In this document: positions 6,782 through 13,458 of the stretch, piece after piece | Layout: every line of letters begins with the position of its first letter | Position numbering within the stretch: position 1 is the stretch's first letter | Assembly: GCA_003230195.1 (NCBI GenBank) | Contig: QIHH01000049.1 | Span: forward strand, 1 to 16,080 | Length of the DNA: 16,080 nucleotides | DNA from: Gammaproteobacteria bacterium | Lineage (GTDB): Bacteria; Pseudomonadota; Gammaproteobacteria; SZUA-140 | Direction of reading: 5' to 3' | Made by a program: the position numbers and the translations under genes | Notes under the pieces: generated by a model | Database searches by the model: none | Told to the model about the DNA's origin: nothing | The model's input: only the letters and a program-made list of their open reading frames with translations

Positions 6782-7264
6782 TTAGTAACGACCATTTGAT
6801 TTGTTGATATAGTTGGTCAGTTGGGCTGTTTCTCGGTTCATACGACGTAGATTTTCATGTGTAATTCGAAACAGTGCGCGCATCATTTTGTAGACAATAT
6901 CGGGACGTGTTTTTAGTAGCTCTTCAAATGGGGTGGGTTCAAGCATGTAAATCGTGGCGTTTCCCGCTGCGCGCAGTGATGCGCGACGTGGGGTGCGCTC
7001 AACAAAGGCACGCGTGCCGGCCACTTCGCCAGGTGTCATTGCGTATAGACTGTTATCGTTATTCTGCTTAGAGCTGATGACATCTAGTTTTCCATCTGCC
7101 AGTAAAAAAAGCGTGTGTTCGTGGCCACTTTCGTTGATCAGGAACTCGCCGTCATTAAGGTGACGTACCTCCATTATATTGGCCACGACTCCACATTCTT
7201 TGAGGCTTAACTCATTACCGAGTGTTGAAGTACCGATGATTTCTATATCTGGCTGTTTTCCCAT
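6782..7264 (-). CDS. stand-alone cyclic-nucleotide-binding domain protein
   Basis: This 160-residue protein has a Crp/Fnr-type cNMP-binding beta-barrel at about 10-112: LNDGEFLINESG, then HTLFLLADGKLDVI. The phosphate-binding cassette is recognisable at 79-97 (GEVAGTRAF, then PRRASLRA). The cassette keeps Gly-Glu and Pro-Arg but reads PRRAS, so ligand identity is uncertain. After the barrel comes a helical, basic C-terminus (residues 113-160) with no helix-turn-helix, so it is probably not a DNA-binding regulator. AGGAAGGTG lies just upstream of ATG 7264, a strong ribosome binding site. It is transcribed away from selO and converges with bolA. It may act as a small-molecule sensor for a partner protein, which is inference only. 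Confidence 0.88.
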   Translation of the reverse strand: MGKQPDIEIIGTSTLGNELSLKECGVVANIMEVRHLNDGEFLINESGHEHTLFLLADGKLDVISSKQNNDNSLYAMTPGEVAGTRAFVERTPRRASLRAAGNATIYMLEPTPFEELLKTRPDIVYKMMRALFRITHENLRRMNRETAQLTNYINKSNGRY

Positions 7265-7370
7265 CTGTTACACCTTCCTAGGTTGTGCGGGGCTGATCTT
7301 TCTATTAACGGGACGTAGAGGTGTTTCTTTAAAATATTATTAACATCTTCTTATTGGAATTTAGTGATCT

Positions 7371-7401
7371 AACTGATTGATAATATTGAAATCAATTAGT
7401 T
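7371..7401. promoter_or_regulatory. dyad in the divergent region upstream of selO
   Basis: AACTGATTGA (7371-7380) and TCAATTAGTT (7392-7401) are inverted repeats matching at 9 of 10 positions across an 11-bp AT-rich spacer. The dyad lies between the divergent cNMP-domain gene and selO, just upstream of a candidate selO promoter. It could bind a dimeric regulator or form a weak hairpin. No known regulon is recognised. Confidence 0.3.
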
Positions 7402-7437
7402 AAATTGTACTGAACCCTATACCCCTGATTTTCATCC

Positions 7438-7467
7438 TTGTACTTTTACTAAAAGACCTGGTAGAAT
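7438..7467 (+). promoter_or_regulatory. candidate sigma-70 promoter for selO
   Basis: TTGTAC (7438-7443) and TAGAAT (7462-7467) are separated by 18 bp and lie about 80 bp ahead of the selO ATG. Both hexamers are reasonable matches to the consensus. It is the best promoter I can find in this AT-rich 283-bp gap. Confidence 0.35.
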
Positions 7468-7547
7468 GCTGCGAAACTCAATCCTGACTAAAACAATCAA
7501 CAATTATTGGGTTGGGGCCAATCTAGAGCGAGTGAGTCGGTGGTTTA

Positions 7548-9062
7548 ATGAATTCAATACTAAAATCAGGTCATAGTCGTGTTGCTTCGTTAGAGTCTTT
7601 AACGTTTGAGAACCGTTATGCAAAGCTGCCAGCCCCATTTTTTCATGGAGTGTCACCGACACCGTTGAAGGGTGCCCATTTAGCGAGCTTTAATGCTGAG
7701 CTGGGCGCGTTAGTAGGCCTGACGATTGAGGATGCCAGCCAGTCAGGGTTTGTTGACTATTTCAGTGGCGCACGTGATATGCCGGGTGCTGAACCACTAG
7801 CAATGGTATACGCAGGGCATCAGTTCGGACATTTTGTGCCGCAGTTGGGCGATGGTCGTGCGCTGCTGCTGGGGCAGGTGCGAGATGAACAAGGGGCCTT
7901 GTGGGATATGCATCTGAAAGGAAGTGGGCCGACGCGTTTTTCACGTGGTTCGGATGGGCGTGCTGTATTGCGTTCATCGATTCGGGAATACCTTTGTGGT
8001 GAAGCAATGTCTGGTCTGGGGATCCCAACGACTCGCGCACTCTGCCTGATTGCAAGCAGTGAAAGTGTGCTTCGTGAGCGTGTTGAACCAGGCGCGATGT
8101 TGGTACGTATGGCGCAGAGTCATGTCCGTTTTGGTAGCCTCGAATATTTTTATCACCGTGGTGACCATGAAAACTTGCGCAAGCTAGGTGAGTATCTACT
8201 GCAGGGGGAGTTCGCGCACCTTCGAGATAAAGAAGCGCCATATCTCGAACTTTTTGATGAGGTAATAAGGCGTACAGCAAAATTGATTGCACAGTGGCAG
8301 GGTGTTGGTTTTTGCCATGGTGTGATGAATAGTGACAATATGTCGATACTTGGTTTGACGCTCGATTACGGCCCATTTGCTTTTATGGATACCTTTGAGC
8401 ACGACTACATTTGTAATCATTCTGATCATCAGGGACGTTATTCATATCGACGTCAACCAGAGATGGCACATTTTAATCTTGCCTGTTTAGCGACGGCACT
8501 ACTTCCATTGATAGATGACGATAATGAGGTGGCGATTTCTTTAGTACGAGAGCGCCTAGCAAATTATTGGGGCTATTTTAGTGATGCTCATCTGGCAATT
8601 GTGCGCGCTAAACTGGGGTTTTTGCAACAGGAAAGCGAAGATATTGGGTTATGGGATGAGTTGTTGTTGTTAATGGAAGGGAAGGTGGATTTTACGCTCT
8701 TCTTTCGACAGCTTGGTGCGTTATCACTATCATCGCCGACTCATCATCCGCTAAGAAGTGAGTTTATAGACTTGTCTCGCTTTGACCTCTGGATGTATGA
8801 GTATCGTCAGCGGTTACAGCGAGAGCATAGCTGTGATGCAGATCGTCGTAAATCAATGAACGAAGTTAATCCTAAATATATTCTACGCAACTATATGGCT
8901 GAGGCGGCTATTCGTAAGGCGGAAGATAATGGTGATTACAGTGAAATAGATTATTTGTTAAACTTGTTGCGTACTCCGTTTAGTGAGCAGTCTGAATCGG
9001 AGCAGTATGCACAGTCAGCGCCAGCTTGGGCGCAAAGTATACAACTTAGCTGTTCCTCATAA
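7548..9062 (+). CDS. selO: protein adenylyltransferase SelO (YdiU/UPF0061)
   Basis: SelO is a pseudokinase-fold enzyme that transfers AMP from ATP to Ser, Thr or Tyr of proteins and has been linked to redox stress. The 504-residue product is complete. The fold's key residues sit at a constant offset of +11 from my recalled Pseudomonas syringae SelO numbering: K124 in HLKGSG, E147 in IREYL, D263 and N264 in HGVMNSDNMS, and D273 in LDYGPF. The family blocks HQFGHFVPQLGDGRA and RFSRGSDGRAVLRSSIREYL are intact. The protein ends in SCSS, keeping the C-terminal Cys that is selenocysteine in eukaryotic homologues. ATG 7548 has a GGTGG ribosome binding site. The gene is divergent from the cNMP-domain gene and convergent with the DUF3581 gene. 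No Sec codon is needed. Confidence 0.96.
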   Translation: MNSILKSGHSRVASLESLTFENRYAKLPAPFFHGVSPTPLKGAHLASFNAELGALVGLTIEDASQSGFVDYFSGARDMPGAEPLAMVYAGHQFGHFVPQLGDGRALLLGQVRDEQGALWDMHLKGSGPTRFSRGSDGRAVLRSSIREYLCGEAMSGLGIPTTRALCLIASSESVLRERVEPGAMLVRMAQSHVRFGSLEYFYHRGDHENLRKLGEYLLQGEFAHLRDKEAPYLELFDEVIRRTAKLIAQWQGVGFCHGVMNSDNMSILGLTLDYGPFAFMDTFEHDYICNHSDHQGRYSYRRQPEMAHFNLACLATALLPLIDDDNEVAISLVRERLANYWGYFSDAHLAIVRAKLGFLQQESEDIGLWDELLLLMEGKVDFTLFFRQLGALSLSSPTHHPLRSEFIDLSRFDLWMYEYRQRLQREHSCDADRRKSMNEVNPKYILRNYMAEAAIRKAEDNGDYSEIDYLLNLLRTPFSEQSESEQYAQSAPAWAQSIQLSCSS

Positions 9063-9094
9063 GACATTTACCTTCTTGCTTTTAAAGAGGGTTA

Positions 9095-9823
9095 TTATAA
9101 AGCTGTGGTGGCATCCGAGCTGGTGGCAGCTGACTTTTGAGCATCATAATCATTGATGAGTTGTTGAACCCTAACTTCGTCGTATTCACGAAGCCCGCTC
9201 AGTACCATGTTTTTTTCTCCTTTACCGATGACGTTGCCATTGGATAGCAGGTTGAACATCAGGCAGACAGAACCGCGTTTACCATCTACTTTGAGTGTCG
9301 AATTGCTTAGTGCCAGTTCAGGCTGTTCAATATTAAGATCATCAATGTCAATGATCATGCTTTCATAGATAACCAACGGACGATCAGGGTTGATCATTAC
9401 ATGATGCTCTTTCATGAGTGGGACCAGAATATGGGGGAAGGTCTGACCTGAAAATTCGACATAACGACAGATAAGGTTGTGAATTAATGTTGTATTGTGC
9501 GAGGTCTCGCCACTGTGGGCTAGGTTGAGGTACTCTTTATCTTTATCATCCACGATCGCGATGTTGTCGCTGCTTGATTCATTGAAATGAAGGGCAACAC
9601 CATCGGAGACCATGCCAGCAAAGGTGACACACATCTGCTGGCTGATGCCAAATTTTTTGAGCAGTAGCGCAAATAACAGATCGCCAGGCACACAAAAACG
9701 TTTAGCATCTTCATTGTGTATCGGGTTGAAGTCCCCTGCTATCTGTTTAGCAAAATCACTTGCCTGTTTGCGCGTGAAGTGGATTTTACCGAAGGCTTCA
9801 CCGTAAAAGTTTTCTAGCTGCAT
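9095..9823 (-). CDS. DUF3581 family protein
   Basis: This 242-residue cytoplasmic protein belongs to DUF3581, common in Gammaproteobacteria and uncharacterised. Its N-terminal part is clear: FTRKQASDFAKQIAGDFNPI is followed by HNEDAKRFCVPGDLLFALLL. The run AGDFNPIH resembles the active-site helix of MaoC-type hot-dog hydratases, so a hot-dog fold is a reasonable guess, but no activity can be claimed. The C-terminal 20 residues are Ala/Ser/Thr-rich. ATG 9823 follows an AGG ribosome binding site. The gene converges with selO (32-bp gap). Upstream, 49 bp before the start, sits a palindromic repeat element (9873-9968) that may have displaced or altered its promoter. Confidence 0.85.
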   Translation of the reverse strand: MQLENFYGEAFGKIHFTRKQASDFAKQIAGDFNPIHNEDAKRFCVPGDLLFALLLKKFGISQQMCVTFAGMVSDGVALHFNESSSDNIAIVDDKDKEYLNLAHSGETSHNTTLIHNLICRYVEFSGQTFPHILVPLMKEHHVMINPDRPLVIYESMIIDIDDLNIEQPELALSNSTLKVDGKRGSVCLMFNLLSNGNVIGKGEKNMVLSGLREYDEVRVQQLINDYDAQKSAATSSDATTAL

Positions 9824-10281
9824 TGGCCTGTCATCACCTAGGATATGAATGAGAGAACTTTGACGACTGTTTTTTTGTCCTCTGGCGGTGTTAAAAGCGG
9901 CCTTAATCGGTCATTTATAGCGATAAATTCCCTCATTCCGTGCGCTTTTGCCTTGCTAGAGAACAAAATCCCTGTTTGAGCAAAGGTCTCAAAGAATATT
10001 GTTATTTGTATTTTTTCTATAATATCATGATTTTATCGTATGCGAGTATCGCTTGCTCAGCGGGTGCATAGAAATGGCAATTTTATTGCACTTTTTATTA
10101 ACGTGTTGTGTTTAATGACTATAGGGCACCTCTATTAATTCATGAACGCGCAGCTTAAATTCCAAATCCGCACCATCAGCGTTGCAAATCTTGGCAATAG
10201 TCCCGCTATTACCTGCTATTTGCGCCTTGATGTAACAAATTTTGAATTCAATCTGCCACGTCCAGAATTAATAGAGGTGCC
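9824..10281. other. gene-free stretch of 458 bp holding two inverted-repeat elements
   Basis: This lies between the start of the DUF3581 gene and the stop of pilZ, both minus strand. It holds a 96-bp nested palindrome (9873-9968), about 150 bp of AT-rich sequence with a small TTTGAG/CTCAAA hairpin at 9975-9993, and most of a 167-bp MITE-like element (10120-10286). I see no protein gene, RNA gene or clear terminator here. The plus-strand frame starting at 10142 begins inside the MITE-like element and runs antisense into pilZ, so it is not called. Confidence 0.7.
9873..9968 (-). repeat. nested palindromic element, copy 1 (96 bp)
   Basis: The ends are imperfect inverted repeats (TTTTGTCCTCTGGC on the left and GCTAGAGAACAAAA on the right). 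Inside are AAAAGCG and CGCTTTT arms, and at the centre TTTATAGCGATAAA, so nearly the whole element can fold on itself. The reverse complement of 15311-15428 matches its first 81 bp at 74 positions and then the final 12 bp, with a 22-bp length difference in between. Strand is given relative to copy 2, which is arbitrarily plus. No ORF fits, so it is non-autonomous. The flanks show no convincing target duplication. Confidence 0.85.
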
Positions 10282-10286
10282 CTATA
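10120..10286. mobile_element. MITE-like element with perfect 22-bp terminal inverted repeats (167 bp)
   Basis: The left end (10120-10141) starts TATAGGGCACCTCTATTAAT. The right end (10265-10286) is its exact reverse complement over 22 bp. The 123-bp interior carries a small AATAG/CTATT hairpin (10196-10210) and no transposase. Both ends sit at TATA, so a TA or TATA target duplication is possible but cannot be separated from the repeat itself. The perfect ends suggest recent insertion or recent activity. They imply mobilisation by a transposase encoded elsewhere, possibly an IS630- or IS5-type enzyme, which is a guess from end style. The right end supplies the pilZ stop codon. Confidence 0.82.
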
Positions 10287-10602
10287 CAGTCAGCGGAGTA
10301 TTAGTTTTGTACTCTCTCTCGAATGCCACGCCTATTGAATATAGTTCTGCATTTCGTATTGCCTTTATCCATTTGACTCGCGCTGATTGCGCACCCGTGA
10401 TACCGTCAATTCCTTCTAGCCAAAGTTCCTCATCAATTTCGTGAGGGATACCAACCTGCATCCCAAGCCCACCCTTGCTAACATCGATGATAGTGGCCGG
10501 AGAGTAAATGCGTTCATTGCTATCTCTTTTATCAAGGTGAAGAAAATAGATGGTTTCTTCATTGAGTGCGGTACGTGGATAACGGCGTTGTTCCTGGCTC
10601 AT
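10282..10602 (-). CDS. PilZ domain protein
   Basis: This 106-residue protein is a single PilZ domain, a c-di-GMP receptor fold. Both ligand motifs are intact: R6xxxR10 in QRRYPRT and D40xSxxG45 in IDVSKGGLGMQ. The C-terminal strand block RNAELYSIGVAFE completes the barrel. GGGAGAG upstream supports ATG 10602. The stop codon TAG (10284-10282) lies inside the right inverted repeat of the MITE-like element, and the last Val codon straddles the boundary. The natural C-terminus may therefore have been replaced, although the domain itself is complete. It follows recN by 45 bp and may be cotranscribed with nadK-recN. No diguanylate cyclase or motility gene is nearby to suggest a partner. Confidence 0.9.
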   Translation of the reverse strand: MSQEQRRYPRTALNEETIYFLHLDKRDSNERIYSPATIIDVSKGGLGMQVGIPHEIDEELWLEGIDGITGAQSARVKWIKAIRNAELYSIGVAFEREYKTNTPLTV

Positions 10603-10647
10603 CTCTATTTCTCTCCCTAGTGTTAAATTTAATGGCGCTTGTTTTTA

Positions 10648-12333
10648 TTACGGCCGCTGTAGTGCTTTCATGATCATTTCGTTTGCATGCGCACGGGTCT
10701 GTTCGGTTATTTCAATGCCACCGAGCATACGCGCTATCTCTTCATTACGTGCTGTTTCATCTAGTGCCTGTACCTGAGTCTCAACATGTCTGGCTGAGAG
10801 CTGTTTTTGCACTTGCAGGTGATGGTGGCCGAGAGCGGCGACTTGCGGTAGATGGGTGACGCATAAAACCTGTCGTGAGGTGCCGAGTTCACGCAGTTTC
10901 TGGCCAACGATTTCAGCCACGCGTCCACCAATGCCGACATCGACCTCATCAAAAATCAGTGTTGGAATACCACCCTGTTGTGAGGTGATCACCTGTATTG
11001 CAAGGCTGATACGCGACAATTCACCGCCAGATGCGACTTTGCTAAGCGCTTTAGCCATTTGGTTCGGATTAGTCTTAACCAAGAATTCGATCTGCTCAGT
11101 ACCATGCACGGTGAACTTGTCATCTTCTCGTGGGATGACGGTAATCTCAAGTTCACCGCCTGGCATGCCGAGTTTGTGCATGTTTTCACTGACGAGTTTG
11201 TTGAGTTTTTTTGCGGCACTGCGTCGTCCTTTGCGAAGCTTACTGGCGAGCTTCTGGTATTGCACTGCTTTGACTTCTATCTCTTTTTCAAGCTGGTCGA
11301 GTGTCGCATCGGCATTACCAAGTGAGGTAAGTTCATCGCAGAGTGTCTGGTAATGGTCTGGCAGCTCTTGAGGGCGAACGCGGTGTTTACGCGCGGCGTC
11401 ATGAATATCACTGAGTTGTTGATCCACTTCGTTAAGGCGCTGCGGATCAAGCGCTAGCGTGTCGAGCTGTTGACGCAGTTCGTGTGTCGCTTCGCCGATC
11501 TGAATGGCGGCGCCATCAATCATCTCAATCACGGTGGTGAGCTGTTTGTCGCTATCCTGCAGGGGTTGTAGCTGCGCGCTAATCTGTTGCAGTTTCGCTG
11601 CAATGGCGTGGTCATCATCGTCGAGTGTTGTGAGTGCGCTCTGGTAGGTGCTGATTAGCCGCCCGGCATTGGCAAGGCGCTTATGTTCATCTTCCAGTTT
11701 CTGCAGACTACTGGTGGTGAGGTTAAGTGCCCGCAGCTCTGCGTTCTGATGACTCAGTAGCGTCATCTGCTGGTCGCGTGAACGAGCGGCCTCATTGAGT
11801 GTTTCAAATTCATGGCTGATCTTTTGCCACTGGCGAAAGGTCGTCGCGACCTCGTGAGTCAGTGACTTGTGATCGGCGTAGTGGTCGAGCAAGCGGCGCT
11901 GCTCATCACGTTTTACCAGTGACTGATGTTCGTGTTGGCCATGGATATCCACCAGTTGTTCACCCAGTTCACGCATCATCTGCAGTGTAGTGGGGCGTCC
12001 ATTGATATAGGCTTTGGAACGACCCTCTCTGGTAATCGTACGACGCAGTTGACACTCGCCATTATGACTGTCGTCATCAAGTTCATTGGCCTGTAACCAT
12101 GACGCGGCCTGTTCGGCATCGCGGAGTTCGAAGGTGGCACAGATTTCAGCGCGTGCACTGCCGTGTCGCACCATATCGCTATCGGCACGATCGCCCAGCA
12201 CCAGTCCGAGTGCATCGATTAAAATCGATTTACCGGTACCAGTCTCGCCGGTGAGCACTGACAGACCAGCCTTGAAATCGAGATCAAGCTGGGTAACGAT
12301 GGCAAAATTACGAATGTGGAGTTGGCTAAGCAT
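10648..12333 (-). CDS. recN: DNA repair protein RecN
   Basis: RecN is an SMC-like ATPase that acts in double-strand break repair with RecA. All 561 residues are present, the usual length. The N-terminal ATPase half has FAIV and Walker A GETGTGKS (29-36), with HGQHEHQ at 131-137. The middle (about 155-380) is heptad-rich coiled coil flanking a less charged centre. The C-terminal half holds the ABC signature SGGELSR (435-441), Walker B LIFDEVDVGIGG (459-470) and THLPQVAA (493-500). It starts 14 bp after the nadK stop, so it is very probably cotranscribed with nadK. I see no LexA-type palindrome in that short gap. SOS control, if present, would have to act further upstream. Confidence 0.97.
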   Translation of the reverse strand: MLSQLHIRNFAIVTQLDLDFKAGLSVLTGETGTGKSILIDALGLVLGDRADSDMVRHGSARAEICATFELRDAEQAASWLQANELDDDSHNGECQLRRTITREGRSKAYINGRPTTLQMMRELGEQLVDIHGQHEHQSLVKRDEQRRLLDHYADHKSLTHEVATTFRQWQKISHEFETLNEAARSRDQQMTLLSHQNAELRALNLTTSSLQKLEDEHKRLANAGRLISTYQSALTTLDDDDHAIAAKLQQISAQLQPLQDSDKQLTTVIEMIDGAAIQIGEATHELRQQLDTLALDPQRLNEVDQQLSDIHDAARKHRVRPQELPDHYQTLCDELTSLGNADATLDQLEKEIEVKAVQYQKLASKLRKGRRSAAKKLNKLVSENMHKLGMPGGELEITVIPREDDKFTVHGTEQIEFLVKTNPNQMAKALSKVASGGELSRISLAIQVITSQQGGIPTLIFDEVDVGIGGRVAEIVGQKLRELGTSRQVLCVTHLPQVAALGHHHLQVQKQLSARHVETQVQALDETARNEEIARMLGGIEITEQTRAHANEMIMKALQRP

Positions 12334-12347
12334 AGTTCAGTACTGGC

Positions 12348-13232
12348 CTATGAGACTTCTGCCCAGTGAAGTTTGGCTCTGAGAATCTCGTAATGGTCGT
12401 GTTGTAATGGGTGGATTAAATGGATCGACTGTTCTTTTTTTCTGATCTTGATACGGTCTCCAGCAGAGAGGCCAAAGCTGATCTGGCCATCGCAAGTCAC
12501 CTGTGCGTTGTCATGGTTACGATCACAGATGACGACTTCAATTTCATTATCACCGCTGATCACAATCGGACGATTACTCATGGTGTGTGGACAGATGGGC
12601 ACCAGTAATAGGGCGTTAAGCGTTGGCTCAATGAGCGGGCCGCCTGCCGATAAGGCATAAGCAGTAGAGCCTGTTGGGGTAGCGATGATCAGGCCATCTG
12701 AACGTAATTGATTAACCAGTTTTCCATTGACATAGGTCTCCAGCTCAATCATACGTGCGGCATTCCATTTATGGATAACGACGTCATTAAAGGCAGTCGC
12801 TTCATTGAGTTTTTCTCCTTGGCGAATCACCGCACTGTCGAGTAGAAAGCGTTCTTCAGTGATGTACTGGCCCTGCAGGATTTCGCCAAGATACGCAAGC
12901 ATGTTGTCGTGTGAAATGTCCGTGAGGAAACCGAGGCGTCCGAGATTGACCCCAGCTAGCGGTACATTATGGTCGGCGAGTGCGCGTGCGGCGTTGAGCA
13001 GGGTGCCGTCGCCACCGACAACAATTGCAAGGTCGCAGCGTTTGCCAATCTCATGGCGGGTGCACACCTCTAACGCGCTATTATTGGTGACGGTATCAGT
13101 ATTTACCTCGTCTAGGTAGACGGAAAGGCCTTGCTCTAATAGATAGTGGCTGAGCGTATCAATCGCTTCGCCAACGCGCGGATCGTTCTGTTTGCCAATC
13201 AGTCCGATGGTATTAAATGTCTGTTGTGTCAT
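12348..13232 (-). CDS. nadK: NAD kinase
   Basis: NadK phosphorylates NAD to NADP using ATP or polyphosphate and is the only route to NADP in most bacteria. The 294-residue product has every family block: GGDGT (73-77, with catalytic Asp 75), NLGRLGFLTD (96-105), NEATAFNDVVIH, the NAD-binding TPTGSTAYALSAGGP (185-199), and VPICPHTMSNRPIVI. ATG 13232 is chosen because the N-terminus has normal length. No Shine-Dalgarno sequence is visible, and an AT-rich hairpin lies just upstream. It is the first gene of the nadK-recN(-pilZ) unit and diverges from hrcA across 226 bp, an arrangement common in Gammaproteobacteria. Confidence 0.97.
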   Translation of the reverse strand: MTQQTFNTIGLIGKQNDPRVGEAIDTLSHYLLEQGLSVYLDEVNTDTVTNNSALEVCTRHEIGKRCDLAIVVGGDGTLLNAARALADHNVPLAGVNLGRLGFLTDISHDNMLAYLGEILQGQYITEERFLLDSAVIRQGEKLNEATAFNDVVIHKWNAARMIELETYVNGKLVNQLRSDGLIIATPTGSTAYALSAGGPLIEPTLNALLLVPICPHTMSNRPIVISGDNEIEVVICDRNHDNAQVTCDGQISFGLSAGDRIKIRKKEQSIHLIHPLQHDHYEILRAKLHWAEVS

Positions 13233-13236
13233 TGTT

Positions 13237-13254
13237 TTTTCAATTTTTTGAAAA
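13237..13254 (-). promoter_or_regulatory. AT-rich hairpin just upstream of the nadK start
   Basis: TTTTCAA (13237-13243) and TTGAAAA (13248-13254) form a perfect seven-pair stem with a four-base loop, ending four bases before the nadK ATG. No Shine-Dalgarno sequence is visible there. A weak AU-rich stem at an initiation site could affect translation, but this may be chance in AT-rich DNA. Confidence 0.3.
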
Positions 13255-13335
13255 TTTCAGCATGCCTTATGCCTTGCTTGTTGCGAAAGTAACACGGACC
13301 TTACAAATCGCCAATAACTTCATTTTATCAATGAC

Positions 13336-13364
13336 TTGCAATATTCAGTTTAGCACTCTACTAT
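13336..13364 (+). promoter_or_regulatory. candidate sigma-70 promoter of hrcA, overlapping CIRCE
   Basis: TTGCAA (13336-13341) and TACTAT (13359-13364) are exactly 17 bp apart. The -10 hexamer falls in the spacer between the two CIRCE arms, so HrcA bound to CIRCE would block RNA polymerase. Each hexamer matches the consensus at four of six positions. Confidence 0.5.
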
Positions 13365-13376
13365 TGCGAGTGCTAA
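13350..13376. promoter_or_regulatory. CIRCE operator (HrcA binding site)
   Basis: TTAGCACTC (13350-13358), a 9-bp spacer and GAGTGCTAA (13368-13376) form the canonical CIRCE inverted repeat with no mismatch. It lies 82 bp upstream of hrcA and 117 bp upstream of the divergent nadK. HrcA, encoded just downstream, is expected to bind here and repress its own operon (hrcA-grpE-dnaK) until heat or unfolded protein draws off the chaperone. An effect on nadK is possible but unproven. Confidence 0.97.
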
Positions 13377-13458
13377 CTGGGGTGACGCTGCCTTTGATCG
13401 GGTTCACCTAGAGGTAGTCATCTTTATCTAAATCGTTCATTAAGACCTGAGATACAAC

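Noticed and set aside
7762..8376. 204-codon minus-strand frame opposite selO
   Set aside because: It is antisense to the most conserved part of SelO. It is His-rich, as expected from the reverse frame, and shows no domain.
9055..9062. Selenocysteine at the SelO C-terminus
   Set aside because: The position is an ordinary Cys codon (TGT) in the ending SCSS. There is no in-frame TGA to be recoded.
10142..10444. Plus-strand 100-codon frame starting in the MITE-like element
   Set aside because: It starts inside the element and runs antisense through pilZ. It has no ribosome binding site and matches no family.
10856..11353. 165-codon plus-strand frame opposite recN
   Set aside because: It is antisense to the conserved C-terminal half of RecN, with Ser-rich low-quality composition typical of a shadow frame.
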